Shown here: positions 49,440-62,700 of the stretch, in pieces
How positions within the stretch are numbered: the stretch's first letter is position 1
Layout: each line of letters begins with the position of its first letter
From: Balanoglossus misakiensis
Lineage: Eukaryota > Hemichordata
Length of the DNA: 64,000 bases
Assembly (NCBI GenBank): GCA_040954595.2
Contig: CM082590.2
Coordinates: 5,642,001 to 5,706,000, forward strand
Direction of reading: 5' to 3'
Made by a program: the position numbers and the translations under genes
Notes under the pieces: model-generated
What the model was told of the DNA's origin: nothing
Database searches by the model: none
Seen by the model: the letters and a program-made list of their open reading frames with translations, nothing else

Positions 49440-50957
49440 TCATGCATGGGCATAACAATTATTTCTACTGTTATGCAAATTTGCCACCACTGGAGTTTAA
49501 TCTGACCTCGTCTCGATATGCCTATGGACACATCACATGGACATGAATGCAAGAATGGACACAGATCATTTATGAAGTCAATGTGAACAACTTTACTTGA
49601 AGTACATTGTAAACAGAATACCAGAGTTGTAATAATTTGTCTGATCACAATATGTCTATAGACACATCACGTACATGGACATGAATGCAAGAATGGACAC
49701 AGATCATTTATGAAGTCAATATGAACAACTTTACTTGAAGTCAGTACATTGTAAACAGAATACCAGAGTTGTTATAATTTGTCTGATCACAATATGTCTA
49801 TAGACACATCACGTACATGGACATGAATGCAAGAATGGACACAGATCATTTATGAAGTCAATGTGAACAACTTTACTTGAAGTCAGTACATTGTAAACAG
49901 AATACCAGAGTTGTAATAATTTGTCTTATCACAAAATGTCTGAATGCAAGAATGGGCACAGATCATTTATGAAGTCAATGTGAACAACTTTACTTGAAGT
50001 CAGTACATTGTAAACAGAATACCAGAGTTGTAATAATTTGTCTGATCACAATATGTCTATAGACACATCACCTACATGGACATGTCAATGCAAGAATGGA
50101 CACAGATCATTTATGAAGTCAATATGAACAACTTTACTTGAAGACAGTACATTGTAAACAGAATACCAGAGTTGTAATAATTTGTCTTATCACAAAATGT
50201 CTGAATGCAAGAATGGGCACAGATCATTTATGAAGTCAATGTGAACAACTTTACTTGAAGTCAGTACATTGTAAACAGAATACCAGAGTTGTAATAATTT
50301 GTCTGATCACAATATGTCTATAGACACATCACCTACATGGACATGAATGCAAGAATGGACACAGATCATTTATGAAGTCAATGTGAACAACTTTACTTGA
50401 AGTCAGTACATTGTAAACAGAATACCAGAGTTGTAATAATTTGTCTGATCACAATATGTCTATAGACACATCACCTACATGGACATGAATGCAAGAATGG
50501 ACACAGATCATTTATGAAGTTAATATGAACAACTTTACTTGAAGACAGTACATTGTAAACAGAATACCAGAGTTGTAATAATTTGTCTTATCACAATATG
50601 TCTATAGACACATCACCTACATGGACATGAATGCAAGAATGGACACAGATCATTTATGAAGTTAATATGAACAACTTTACTTGAAGACAGTACATTGTAA
50701 ACAGAATACCAGAGTTGTAATAATTTGTCTTATCACAATATGTCTATAGACACATCACCTACATGGACATGAATGCAAGAATGGACACAGATCATTTATG
50801 AAGTTAATATGAACAACTTTACTTGAAGACAGTACATTGTAAACAGAATACCAGAGTTGTAATAATTTGTCTTATCACAATATGTCTATAGACACATCAC
50901 GTACATGGACATGAATGCAAAAATGGACACATCATTTAAAAAGTCAATGTGAATAAC
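49440..50957. repeat. 142/117-bp tandem array directly after the ROCO stop codon
   Basis: The word 'aataccagag' recurs at 49617, 49759, 49901, 50018, 50162, 50279, 50421, 50563, 50705 and 50847. Spacing is 142 bp, with 117-bp units where 'tatagacacatcacgtacatgg' is missing. That gives ten copies with a simple higher-order pattern in the middle. The array begins about ten bases after the stop codon, so it would be part of the 3' UTR unless cleavage occurs at once. I saw no consensus poly(A) signal before it. Confidence 0.93.
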
Positions 50958-50961
50958 TTAA

Positions 50962-51302
50962 AGTGCCTAGCTCGTCTCACACGCATGCGCGTAACTTCCC
51001 TTCGCGACAGTTTTCCCTGTGCATAGCCAGACAATGTTCAGCAAATTTTCCGTTCGATGCATTCAAATAGTGGACTGCCTTCGCTTCCTTCCATATTTCA
51101 CGCGCACCGTATAAGTAGATTCTGGTTTTGTCCCTCCTTTTCACCCAAGCTGGTGTCTTTTCCCGATCTCCGACACAGATTATGGTCGCCGCCATCTTGT
51201 CTGTTGTTAGGACAGAGCACTGCCTTATAGGATTGACTGTTCACTAAACGTCTGTAACCAGCGGCTACAGCTGGAACATGCGTGTGAGACGAGCTAGGCG
51301 CT
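50962..51302. mobile_element. 341-bp TTAA-flanked MITE
   Basis: The ends are inverted, starting AGTGCCTAGCTCGTCTCAC and ending with its near reverse complement, flanked by TTAA (50958-50961, 51303-51306). The arms are about 26 bp. TTAA duplication suggests Kolobok or piggyBac. Short minus-strand open frames inside have no recognised domain. It marks the right edge of the 142-bp array. Confidence 0.88.
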
Positions 51303-51705
51303 TTAAAATATTCCTTTATTGTCATATATACCGTATCTGAAAGAATCTCAACATATTATAAGGAAATACTAGTATGTTTTTAATTGTCGAATGCTTTCTT
51401 TCTAGCAAAATATCTATCCACAAATTTCATAAACTTCAATAGTTTAACATCATAGTTTTTTTTTGGGGGGGGGGTGGGGTTGGGTGGGGGTGATTGATTG
51501 GGAGTTTTTTTTGGTAGATTTTTATATTTCTTTCAATAAATTACTTGCCGCAAATATTAGTATGCTTTTCTTCTTTTCATGTTACCAACGAAATATGGTA
51601 TACATTACATCTAAAGGAAAAATTATTTTTCTGAAAATCTGTCCGGACGCATAAGTGAACAGCCCAGATACAGTGCATGATTATGGCATACCATAGTCTT
51701 AAAGG

Positions 51706-51841
51706 AACAAAGTCTCTCTCTCGCTGCCCCTTTTTCATTAATTATGTTTGATACAAGACACTGTTTATGTTATTCTACATGTGGATATATAGTGAATCAA
51801 TGTTCAACCACACACAACTTCCATCCCACTTGTAGACACGA
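51706..51841. repeat. Dispersed repeat, copy 2
   Basis: Direct-orientation partner of 3549-3693, sharing 'gaacaaagtctctctctcgc', 'ttatgttattctacatgtgg' and 'aaccacacacaactt'. Confidence 0.7.
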
Positions 51842-52612
51842 GAGTGAAAAACTCGCCAAAATGAATAAAAGGTGTTTACAAATGTTCCTCAATTCTTGCT
51901 GCCTTAGATAGGTTTTTGCTTCATGCTAGGGGGTCAAATCACATTATAATAATTGCATTCTGGGTAAAAGGTCGACAATTCACTGTAGTAAAAAATAGAA
52001 GAAATGATATTTTAACTGTATTTCATGACTTCCTTTGGTCAAACATTTTGTCTTTGAAGTAGAATATTTAACTCATTCAACTTTTTTCACACTTTGTTAT
52101 TTTTCCTGTTTATACAAACTTTATTTTATTGATAATTTTAGTTTCAAACTACAAAATGTCATTATAGTCCAGATGGTATGGGTATTCTATTAAGTTAACA
52201 TATTCCAAAAATGATGTGATAAACAGACTATCTACCAATATTGGAATTGTTTTTTGATGAGGCTGTTGAATGATAGTAGCCTGTTATTTCCAGAGTGCAG
52301 TGATGAGGGCGCTATTCAAATAGCAATTTGCCTGTAGACTGTTTACAGACATTTTTACACTGACACGTACAGCATGTATTGCTTTCAAGATGTGAATCAG
52401 AGAAATGCAGTGATGCTATTTGTTTTGTGCTAGACAGACAGGATGGGAAAAGTAGCAGGCTTGTCTCATGGTATTTGCATATTCACCTCATGAATATGTA
52501 TGTTTTTATGGCATTTATGATTATGATAGATTGGCCGTGATGATGTCTGTTTAAATTGACCAATGACAACAATGAGAGAATATGTAGATATAGTACTTAT
52601 AGGTTATTAAAC

Positions 52613-52618
52613 GTGTGT

Positions 52619-52676
<58 letters not shown>
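52613..52676. repeat. (GT)n microsatellite
   Basis: Nearly pure GT dinucleotide run of about 64 bp, a sequence with Z-DNA potential. Confidence 0.97.
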
Positions 52677-52678
<2 letters not shown>

Positions 52679-53439
52679 GAATACCCGTCTGTTGCAACAA
52701 TGACGACTAGGCCAGCACTTGCTACATGTAGCTGCAATTCCGTTGCTGCAGGTTTTGCCGAACTGCCAGTCGAGCACATCTTGGAGTGACTCTACCATTC
52801 TCGAGATCGAATCAGCATTTTCATATGTTTACTATTGACCTTCACCACGCCTGTTCTGTTCGCTTACCTGTGCACTTTCAGATTACTTGGTTCTTTGAAG
52901 CTCTGGTTTTGCCGTCAACCACTGAAACCAATTAGGCAAAACCTGCAGCTACTGAACTGCAGCTAAGGAGAGTTACAAAGGATGGATTCAAATGGGGACA
53001 TATTGACACAGTCAGCTCTGCATCGATCATCACTGCTCAGTTAAACAGACTGTGGGGATTTCTGTTTTTTTTTTTTATGGACACTGGAATTATTTCAGTG
53101 ATATTTCAGAGGACAGGTGAATTGTCGATTTCTTAATGAATTAGTTTCTTGGTTGTTATAGTAATACAATAGCAACTGTTGACTGCAAACACTTTGTGCG
53201 ATGTGTGGTTGACCTTGATTGAACTCGGGCGGGCGGGCTAGTGTGGACTTGTGTTGTTGTCTAACCAAATCAACAATCAAACTGGGTCAGAATAAAAAAA
53301 AATAGGTTGACAAAACTGAACTGAATGTTTTTTTCATAGTTCTCTATTTCTGCACAGGAGAAAGTTATCGGCACTTTTCTCGCACAAATCACGTTTTAGT
53401 TTTCTTATAGCCATTCCGTAAAGTGGTGGCAATTTATTT

Positions 53440-56262
53440 ATGTCTACAAGATATCAAAATCAGGACTTTGGGGTCAAGTCATATGTATTATGGAATGGTC
53501 AGTTTCTTCAGCCTAGGGGGGTCTACAGAATACCAAAAACAGCACTTTGGGGTCAAGTCAAATTATTAGGGTCTGGTCAGTTTCTTCAGCCTGGGGGGGG
53601 GGGGGGTCTACAGAATATCAAAAACAGCACTTTGGGGTCAAGTCATATGTATTATGGAATGGTCAGTTTCTTCAGCCTAGGGGGGGGGTCTCTACAGAAT
53701 ATCAAAAGAACATTGGGGTCAAGTCATATTTATTTAGGGTCTGGTCAGTTTCTTCAGCCTGGGGGGGGGGGTCAACAAAATATCAAAAGAACATTGGGGT
53801 CAAGTCATATTTATTAGGGTCTGGTCAGTTTCTTCAGCCTGGGGGGGGGGGGTCTACAAAATATCAAAAACAGGACTTTGGGGTCAAGTCATATGTATTA
53901 TGGAATGGTCAGTTTCTTCAGCCTAGGGGGGTTCTACAGAATACCAAAAACAGCACTTTGGGGTCAAGTCAAATTATTAGGGTCTGGTCAGTTTTCTTCA
54001 GCCTGGGGGGGGGGGGGTCTACAGAATATCAAAAACAGCACTTTGGGGTCAAGTCAATATGTATTATGGAATGGTCAGTTCTTCAGCCTAGGGGGGGGGT
54101 CTACAGAATATCAAAAAGAACATTGGGGTCAAGTCATATTTATTAGGGACTGGTCAGTTTCTTCAGCCTAGGGGGGGGGGGGGTCTACAGAATATCAAAA
54201 GAACATTGGGGTCAAGTCATATGTATTATGGAATGGTCAGTTTCTTCAGTCTGGGAGGGGGGTCTACAGAATACCAAAAACAGCACTTTGGGGTCAAGTC
54301 ATATTTATTAGGACTGGTCAGTTTCTTCAGTCTGGGAGGGGGGTCTACAAAATATCAAAAGAACATTGGGGTCAAGTCTTTATTTATTAGGGACTGGTCA
54401 GTTTCTTCAGCCTAGGGGGGGGTCTACAGAATATCAAAAGAACATTGGGGTCAAGTCATATTTATTAGGGACTGGTCAGTTTCTTCAGCCTAGGGGGGGG
54501 GGTCTACAGAAATATCAAAAGAACATTGGGGTCAAGTCATTTTATTAGGGACTGGTCAGTTTCTTCAGCCTAGGGGGGGGGGGTCTACAGAATATCAAAG
54601 AACATTGGGGTCAAGTCATATTTATTAGGGACTGGTCAGTTTCTTCAGCCTAGGGGGGGGGGGTCTACAGAATATCAAAAGACCATTGGGGTCAAGTCAT
54701 ATTTATTAGGGACTGGTCAGTTTCTTCAGTCTGGGAGGGGGGGTCTACAAAATATCAAAAGAACATTGGGGGTCAAGTCAAATTATTAGGGACTGGTCAG
54801 TTTCTTCAGCTAGGGGGGGGGTCTACAGAATATCAAAACAGACTTTGGGGTCAAGTCATATTTATTAGGGACTGGTCAGTTTCTTCAGTCTGGGAGGGGG
54901 GTCTACAAAATATCAAAAGAACATTGGGGTCAAGTCATATTTATCAGGGACTGGTCAGTTTCTTCAGCCTGGGGGGGGGTCTACAAAATATCAAAAGAAC
55001 ATTGGGTCAAGTCATATTTATTAGGGACTGGTCAGTTTCTTCAGTCTGGGAGGGGGTCTACAAAATATCAAAAGAACATTGGGGTCAAGTCATATTTATT
55101 AGGGACTGGTCAGTTTCTTCAGCCTGGGGGGAGTCTACAAATATCAAAACAGGACATTTGGGGTCAAGTCATATTTATAAGGGACTGGTCAGTTTCTTCA
55201 GTCTGGGAGGGAGGGGGGTCTACAAAATATCAAAACAGGACATTTGGGGTCAAGTCATATTTATAAGGGACTGGTCAGTTTCTTCAGTCTGGGAGGGGGG
55301 GTCTACAAAATATCAAAGAACATTGGGGTCAAGTCATATTTATTAGGGACTGGTCAGTTCTTCAGCCTGGGGGGGGTCTACAAAATATCAAAACAGGACA
55401 TTGGGGTCAAGTCATATTTATAAGGGACTGGTCAGTTTCTTCAGTCTGGGAGGGAGGGGGGTCTACAAAATATCAAAACAGGACATTTGGGGTCAAGTCA
55501 TATTTATTAGGGACTGGTCAGGTTTCTTCAGTCTGGGAGTGGGTCTACAAATATATCAAAATATCAAACAGGACATTTGGGTCAAGTCATATTTATTAGG
55601 GACTGGTCAGTTTCTTCAGTCTGGGAGGGAGGGGGTCTACAAAATATCAAAACAGGGACATTTGGGGTCAAAGTCATATTTATAAGGGGACTGGTCAGTT
55701 TCTTCAGTCTGGGAGGGAGGGGGGTCTACAAAATATCAAAACAGGACATTTGGGGTCAAGTCATATTTATTAGGGACTGGTCAGTTTCTTCAGTCTGGGA
55801 GGGGGTCTACAAAATATCAACATATTCAAACAGGACATTTGGGTCAAGTTCATATTTATTAGGACTGGTCAGTTTTCTTTCAGTCTGGGGAGGGAGGGGG
55901 GGTCTACAAAATATCAAAACAGGACTTTTGGGTCAAGTCATATTTATAAGGGACTGGTCAGTTTCTTCAGCCTGGGGGGGGGTTTTACAAAATATTAAAA
56001 CAGCACTTTGGGGTCAAGTCATTTTATTAGGGACTGGTCAGTTTCTTCAGTCTGGGAGGGAGGGGGGTCTACAAAATATCAAAACAGGATTTGGGGTCAA
56101 GTCATCTTTATAAGGGACTGGTCAGTTTCTTCAGCCTGGGGGGGTCTACAAATATTAAAAACAGCACTTTGGGGTCAAGTCATATTTATTAGGGACTGGT
56201 CAGTTTCTTCAGCCTGGGGGGGGGTTTACAATATATCAAATCAGGACATTGACGTCAGACAT
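53440..56262. repeat. ~85-bp tandem array with variable G-runs
   Basis: About 33 copies of a unit built from 'tggtcagtttcttcagcct', a G-run of 5-13, 'gtctacaaaatatcaaaa' and 'ttggggtcaagtcata'. Units vary in the A/G of 'cagga/cagca' and in G-run length, and small indels make the period irregular (about 80-90 bp). Divergence is higher than in the 225- and 182-bp arrays. Open frames across it are repeat artefacts. Confidence 0.93.
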
Positions 56263-56875
56263 ATTTATTAGTCTTGATGAAAATGCTGTATCTTCAGTAA
56301 TTAATGATACTTTCATCTGGTGAAACCTTCCTCCATAGAAAACAATGGGTTTGACTGATCTATGGTGGTGAAAGGGTTAAAGGCATGTCAAAATACTTTA
56401 AGGTAAACTTCAAATACATTTTTAGAACTTTACTATCAGTGATGATACTGTGAAGAATGACTTCCTGCAGACTTGACTTGTTAATACTTTGTGAACAAAA
56501 ACAAATAGTTTAAAAATCGTTTCTCGTGAAAGATAGACATACATGTAGGTATGTTTTCAGAAGTCATTTCCCCATTTCTGGTATTACATGTAGTAGTCTA
56601 TTTCTAAAGGCAAAATTGACTTCTTTGTCACATGCTTGGTTAGAATAGCATTCCACATTTTACTTTCCAATGCAATCTGTTTACATTACAGAATTCTTTT
56701 TATACAGTTAGGTTGTCAACCATCACAGATGTGATATACTCATTCTTTTTACATCTAAAATTACTTTGCGATGTCAAAATTCAGTGGGAATTTAGAAACA
56801 AGATAACAAAAGCCAAAAGTGACTACATTTACTCACAATGATTTGTTTTGTACAATTTACCCTTTGGATCCAGCT
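56263..56875. other. Spacer between two tandem arrays
   Basis: AT-rich, no gene recognised. It separates the G-rich array from the foldback that opens the 182-bp array. Confidence 0.5.
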
Positions 56876-56985
56876 ATCACAGGAATAGGTGCAATAATTG
56901 TAGCCTTGGTAGGCTGCTTGATTGCTGATGGGTGGCTTGATCAACCAGCCCACCTAGGCTACAATTATTGCAGCTATCATAGGAA
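56876..56985. repeat. Foldback at the left edge of the 182-bp array
   Basis: 'ggtgcaataattgtagcctt' on the left pairs with 'ctaggctacaattattgcag' on the right. The arms are about 45 bp with mismatches around a loop 'gctgatgggtgg'. The right arm is the standard start of the tandem unit, so the array opens with an inverted copy of part of its own unit. Confidence 0.8.
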
Positions 56986-58266
56986 GGGCACATTTGGAAC
57001 GACCCCCCCCCCACACACACACAATTTGGGCGAAGAAACAATATATATCTGATGCACTCTACAAGTTGCACCCAAATATTTTTAAAGAATGTTTTCAGAA
57101 AAGCAACTTTGGATCAAGCAGCCCACCTAGGCTACAATTATTGCAGCTATCATAGGAAGGGCACATTTGGAACAACCCCCCCCCCCCCACACACACACAC
57201 ACAATTTGGGCGAAGAAACAATATATATCCGATGCAGTCTACAAGTTGCACCCAAATATTTTTAAAGAATGTGTTCAGAAAAGCAACTTTGGATCAACCA
57301 GCTCACTTAGGCTACAATTATTGCAGCTATCATATGAAGGGCACATTTTGAATAACCCCCCCCCCCCCCACACACACACACACACAATTTGGGCGAATAA
57401 ACAATATATATCCGTTGCAGTCTACAAGTTGCACCCAAATATTTTTAAAGAATGTGTTCAGAAAAGCAACTTTGGATCAACCAGCTCACTTAGGCTACAA
57501 TTATTGCAGCTATCATAGGAAGGGCACATTTTGAATACCCCCCCCCCCCCCCACACACACACACACAATTTGGGCGAAGAAATAATATATATCTGATGCA
57601 CTCTACAAGTTGCACCCAAATATTTTTAAAGAATGTTTTCAGAAAAGCAACTTTGGATCAACCAGCCCACCTAGGCTACAATTATTGCAGCTATCATAGG
57701 AAGGGCACATTTGGAACAACTCCCCCCCCCCCCCCCACACACACACACAATTTGGGCGAAGAAACAATATATATCCGTTGCAGTCTACAAGTTGCACCCA
57801 AATATTTTTAAAGAATGTTTTCAGAAAAGCAACTTTGGATCAACCAGCCCACCTAGGCTACAATTATTGCAGCTATCATAGGAAGGGCACATTTGGAACA
57901 ACCCCCCCCCCCCCACACACACACACACACAATTTGGGCGAAGAAACAATATATATCCGTTGCAGTCTACAAGTTGCACCCAAATATTTTTAAAGAATGT
58001 TTTCAGAAAAGCAACTTTGGATCAACCAGCCCACCTAGGCTACAATTATTGCAGCTATCATAGGAAGGGCACATTTGGAACAACCCCCCCCCCCCCCCCA
58101 CACACACACACAATTTGGGCGAAGAAAAAATATATATCTGATGCACTCTACAAGTTGCACCCAAATATTTTTAAAGAATGTTTTCAGAAAAGCAACTTTG
58201 GATCAACCAGCCCACCTAGGCTACAATTATTGCAGCTATCATAGGAAGGGCACATTTGGAACAACC

Positions 58267-58297
<31 letters not shown>

Positions 58298-59719
58298 AAT
58301 TTGGGCGAAGAAAAAATATATATCTGATGCACTCTACAAGTTGCACCCAAATATTTTTAAAGAATGTTTTCAGAAAAGCAACTTTGGATCAACCAGCCCA
58401 CCTAGGCTACAATTATTGCAGCTATCATAGGAAGGGCACATTTAGAACAACCCCCCCCCCCCCCCCCACACACACACACAATTTGGGCGAAGAAACAATA
58501 TATATCTGATGCAGTCTACAAGTTGCACCCAAATATTTTTAAAGAATGTTTTCAGAAAAGCAACTTTGGATCAACCAGCTCACCTAGGCTACAATTATTG
58601 CAGCTATCATAGGAAGGGCACATTTGGAACAAACCCACCCCCCACCCCACCACACACACACACATTTTGGGGCGAAGAAACAATATATATCTGATGCAGT
58701 CTACAAGTTTGCACCCAAATATTTTTAAAGAATGTTTTCAGAAAAGCAACTTTGGATCACCAGCTCACCTAGGCTACTAATTATTGCAGCTATCATAGGA
58801 AGGGCACATTTGGAACAACTCCCCCCCCCCCCCCCACACACACACACAATTTGGGCGAAGAAATAATATATATCTGATGCACTCTACAAGTTGCACCCAA
58901 ATATTTTTAAAGAATGTTTTCAGAAAAGCAACTTTGGATCAACCAGCCCACCTAGGCTACAATTATTGCAGCTATCATAGAAAGGGCACATTTGGAACAA
59001 CCCCCCCCCCCCCCCACACACACACACACAATTTGGGCGAAGAAACAATATATATCTGATGCAGTCTACAAGTTGCACCCAAATATTTTTAAAGAATGTT
59101 TTCAGAAAAGCAACTTTGGATCAACCAGCTCACCTAGGCTACAATTATTGCAGCTATCATAGGAAGGGCACATTTGGAACAACCCCCCCCCCCCCCCACC
59201 ACCACACACACACACAATTTGGGCGAAGAAACAATATATATCTGATGCAGTCTACAAGTTGCACCCAAATATTTTTAAAGAATGTTTTCAGAAAAGCAAC
59301 TTTGGATCAACCAGCCCACCTAGGCTACAATTATTGCAGCTATCATAGGAAGGGCACATTTGGAACAATCCCCCCCCCCCCCCCACCACACACAGAGAAT
59401 AATATAGATCCGATGCAGTCTACAAGTTGCACCCAAATATTTTTAAAGAATGTTTTCAGAAAAGCAACTTTGGATCAACCAGCCCACCTAGGCTACAATT
59501 ATTGCAGCTATCATATGAAGGGCACATTTGGAACAACCCCCCCCCCCCCACACACACACACAAGTCAATTTGGGCGAAGAAACAATATATATCCGATGCA
59601 CTCTACAAGTTGCACCCAAATATTTTTAAAGAATGTTTTCAGAAAAGCAACTTTGGATCAACCAGCTCACTTAGGCTACAATTATTGCAGCTATCATAGG
59701 AAGGGCACATTTTGAATAC

Positions 59720-59750
<31 letters not shown>

Positions 59751-62700
59751 ACAATTTGGGCGAAGAAATAATATATATCTGATGCACTCTACAAGTTGCA
59801 CCCAAATATTTTTAAAGAATGTTTTCAGAAAAGCAACTTTGGATCAACCAGCTCACCTAGGCTACAATTATTGCAGCTATCATAGGAAGGGCACATTTGG
59901 AACAACTCCCCCCCCCCCCCCCCACACACACACACAATTTGGGCGAATAAACAATATATATCCGTTGCAGTCTACAAGTTGCACCCAAATATTTTTAAAG
60001 AATGTTTTCAGAAAAGCAACTTTGGATCAACCAGCTCACCTAGGCTACAATTATTGCAGCTATCATAGGAAGGGCACATTTGGAACAACTCCCCCCCCCC
60101 CCCCCACACACACACACACAATTTGGGCGAAGAAACAATATATATCCGTTGCAGTCTACAAGTTGCACCCAAATATTTTTAAAGAATGTTTTCAGAAAAG
60201 CAACTTTGGATCAACCAGCTCACCTAGGCTACAATTATTGCAGCTATCATAGGAAGGGCACATTTGGAACAACTCCCCCCCCCCCCACACACACACACAA
60301 TTTGGGCGAATAAACAATATATATCCGTTGCAGTCTACAAGTTGCACCCAAATATTTTTAAAGAATGTTTTCAGAAAAGCATCTTTGGATCAACCAGCTC
60401 ACCTAGGCTACAATTATTGCAGCTATCATAGGAAGGGCACATTTGGAACAACTCCCCCCCCCCCCCCCCACACACACACACACAATTTGGGCGAAGAAAA
60501 AATATATATCCGATGCACTCTACAAGTTGCACCCAAATATTTTTAAAGAATGTTTTCAGAAAAGCAACTTTGGATCAACCAGCTCACCTAGGCTACAATT
60601 ATTGCAGCTATCATATGAAGGGCACATTTGGAACAACTCCCCCCCCCCCCCCCCACACACACACAATTTGGGCGAAGAAACAATATATATCTGATGCAGT
60701 CTACAAGTTGCACCCAAATATTTTTAAAGAATGTTTTCAGAAAAGCAACTTTGGATCAACCAGCTCACTTAGGCTACAATTATTGCAGCTATCATATGAA
60801 GGGCACATTTTGAATACCCCCCCCCCCACACACACACACACACAATTTGGGCGAAGAAAAAATATATATCTGATGCACTCTACAAGTTGCACCCAAATAT
60901 TTTTAAAGAATGTTTTCAGAAAAGCAACTTTGGATCAACCAGCTCACCTAGGCCACAATTATTGCAGCTATCATAGGAAGGGCACATTTTGAATAACTCC
61001 CCCCCCCCCCCCACACACACACACAATTTGGGCGAATAAACAATATATATCCGTTGCAGTCTACAAGTTGCACCCAAATATTTTTAAAGAATGTTTTCAG
61101 AAAAGCAACTTTGGATCAACCAGCTCACTTAGGCCACAATTATTGCAGCTATCATATGAAGGGCACATTTTGAACAACCCGCCCCCCCACCACACACACA
61201 CACACACACAATTTGGGCGAATAAACAATATATATCTGATGCAGTCTACAAGTTGCACCCAAATATTTTTAAAGAATGTTTTCAGAAAAGCAACTTTGGA
61301 TCAACCAGCTCACCTAGGCCACAATTATTGCAGCTATCATATGAAGGGCACATTTTGAATAACCCCCCCCCCCCCCCACACACACACACACACAATTTGG
61401 GCGAATAAACAATATATATCCGTTGCAGTCTACAAGTTGCACCCAAATATTTTTAAAGAATGTTTTCAGAAAAGCAACTTTGGATCAACCAGCCCACCTA
61501 GGCTACAATTATTGCAGCTATCATAGGAAGGGCACATTTGGAACAACTCCCCTCCCCCCCCCACACACACACACAATTTGGGCGAAGAAACAATATATAT
61601 CTGATGCACTCTACAAGTTGCACCCAAATATTTTTAAAGAATGTTTTCAGAAAAGCAACTTTGGATCAACCAGCTCACCTAGGCTACAATTATTGCAGCT
61701 ATCATAGGAAGGGCACATTTGGAACACCCCCCCCCCCCCCACACACACACACAATTTGGGCGAAGAAAAAATATATATCTGATGCACTCTACAAGTTGCA
61801 CCCAAATATTTTTAAATATGTTTTCAGAAAAGCAACTTTGGATCAACCAGCTCACCTAGGCTACAATTATTGCAGCTATCATAGGAAGAGCACATTTGGA
61901 ACAACCCCCCCCCCCACACACACACACACACACAATTTGGGCGAAGAAACAATATATATCCGATGCACTCTACAAGTTGCACCCAAATATTTTAAAGAAT
62001 GTGAGGCTACAATTATTGCAGCTATCATAGGAAGGGCACATTTGGAACAACCCCCCCCCCCCTCCCCCACACACACACACAATTTGGGCGAAGAAACAAT
62101 ATATATCTGATGCAGTCTACAAGTTGCACCCAAATATTTTTAAAGAATGTTTTCAGAAAAGCAACTTTGGATCAACCAGCCCACCTAGGCTACAATTATT
62201 GCAGCTATCATAGGAAGGACACATTTGGAACAACCCCCCCCCCTCCCCCACACACACACACAATTTGGGCGAAGAAACAATATATATCTGATGCAGTCTA
62301 CAAGTTGCACCCAAATATTTTTAAAGAATGTTTTCAGAAAAGCAACTTTGGATCAACCAGCTCACCTAGGCTACAATTATTGCAGCTATCATAGGAAGGG
62401 CACATTTGGAACAACCCCCCCCCCCCCCCCCACACACACACACAATTTGGGCGAAGAAAAAATATATATCTGATGCAGTCTACAAGTTGCACCCAAATAT
62501 TTTTAAAGAATGTTTTCAGAAAAGCAACTTTGGATCAATCAGCTCACCTAGGCTACAATTATTGCAGCTATCATAGGAAGGGCACATTTGGAACAATCCC
62601 CCCCCCACCACACACAGAGAATAATATAGATCCGATGCAGTCTACAAGTTGCACCCAAATATTTTTAAAGAATGTTTTCAGAAAAGCAACTTTGGATCAA

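Larger units (their letters stand above)
51307..53420. other. Intergenic sequence with dispersed repeat and (GT)n
   Basis: No gene recognised. It contains a G-run near 51463-51490, the second copy of the 3549-type repeat (51706-51841) and a (GT)n tract (52613-52676). Confidence 0.5.

Noticed and set aside
53440-56271. Gly/Ser/Gln-rich repeat proteins
   Set aside because: Repeat-driven frames that change with every G-run length.
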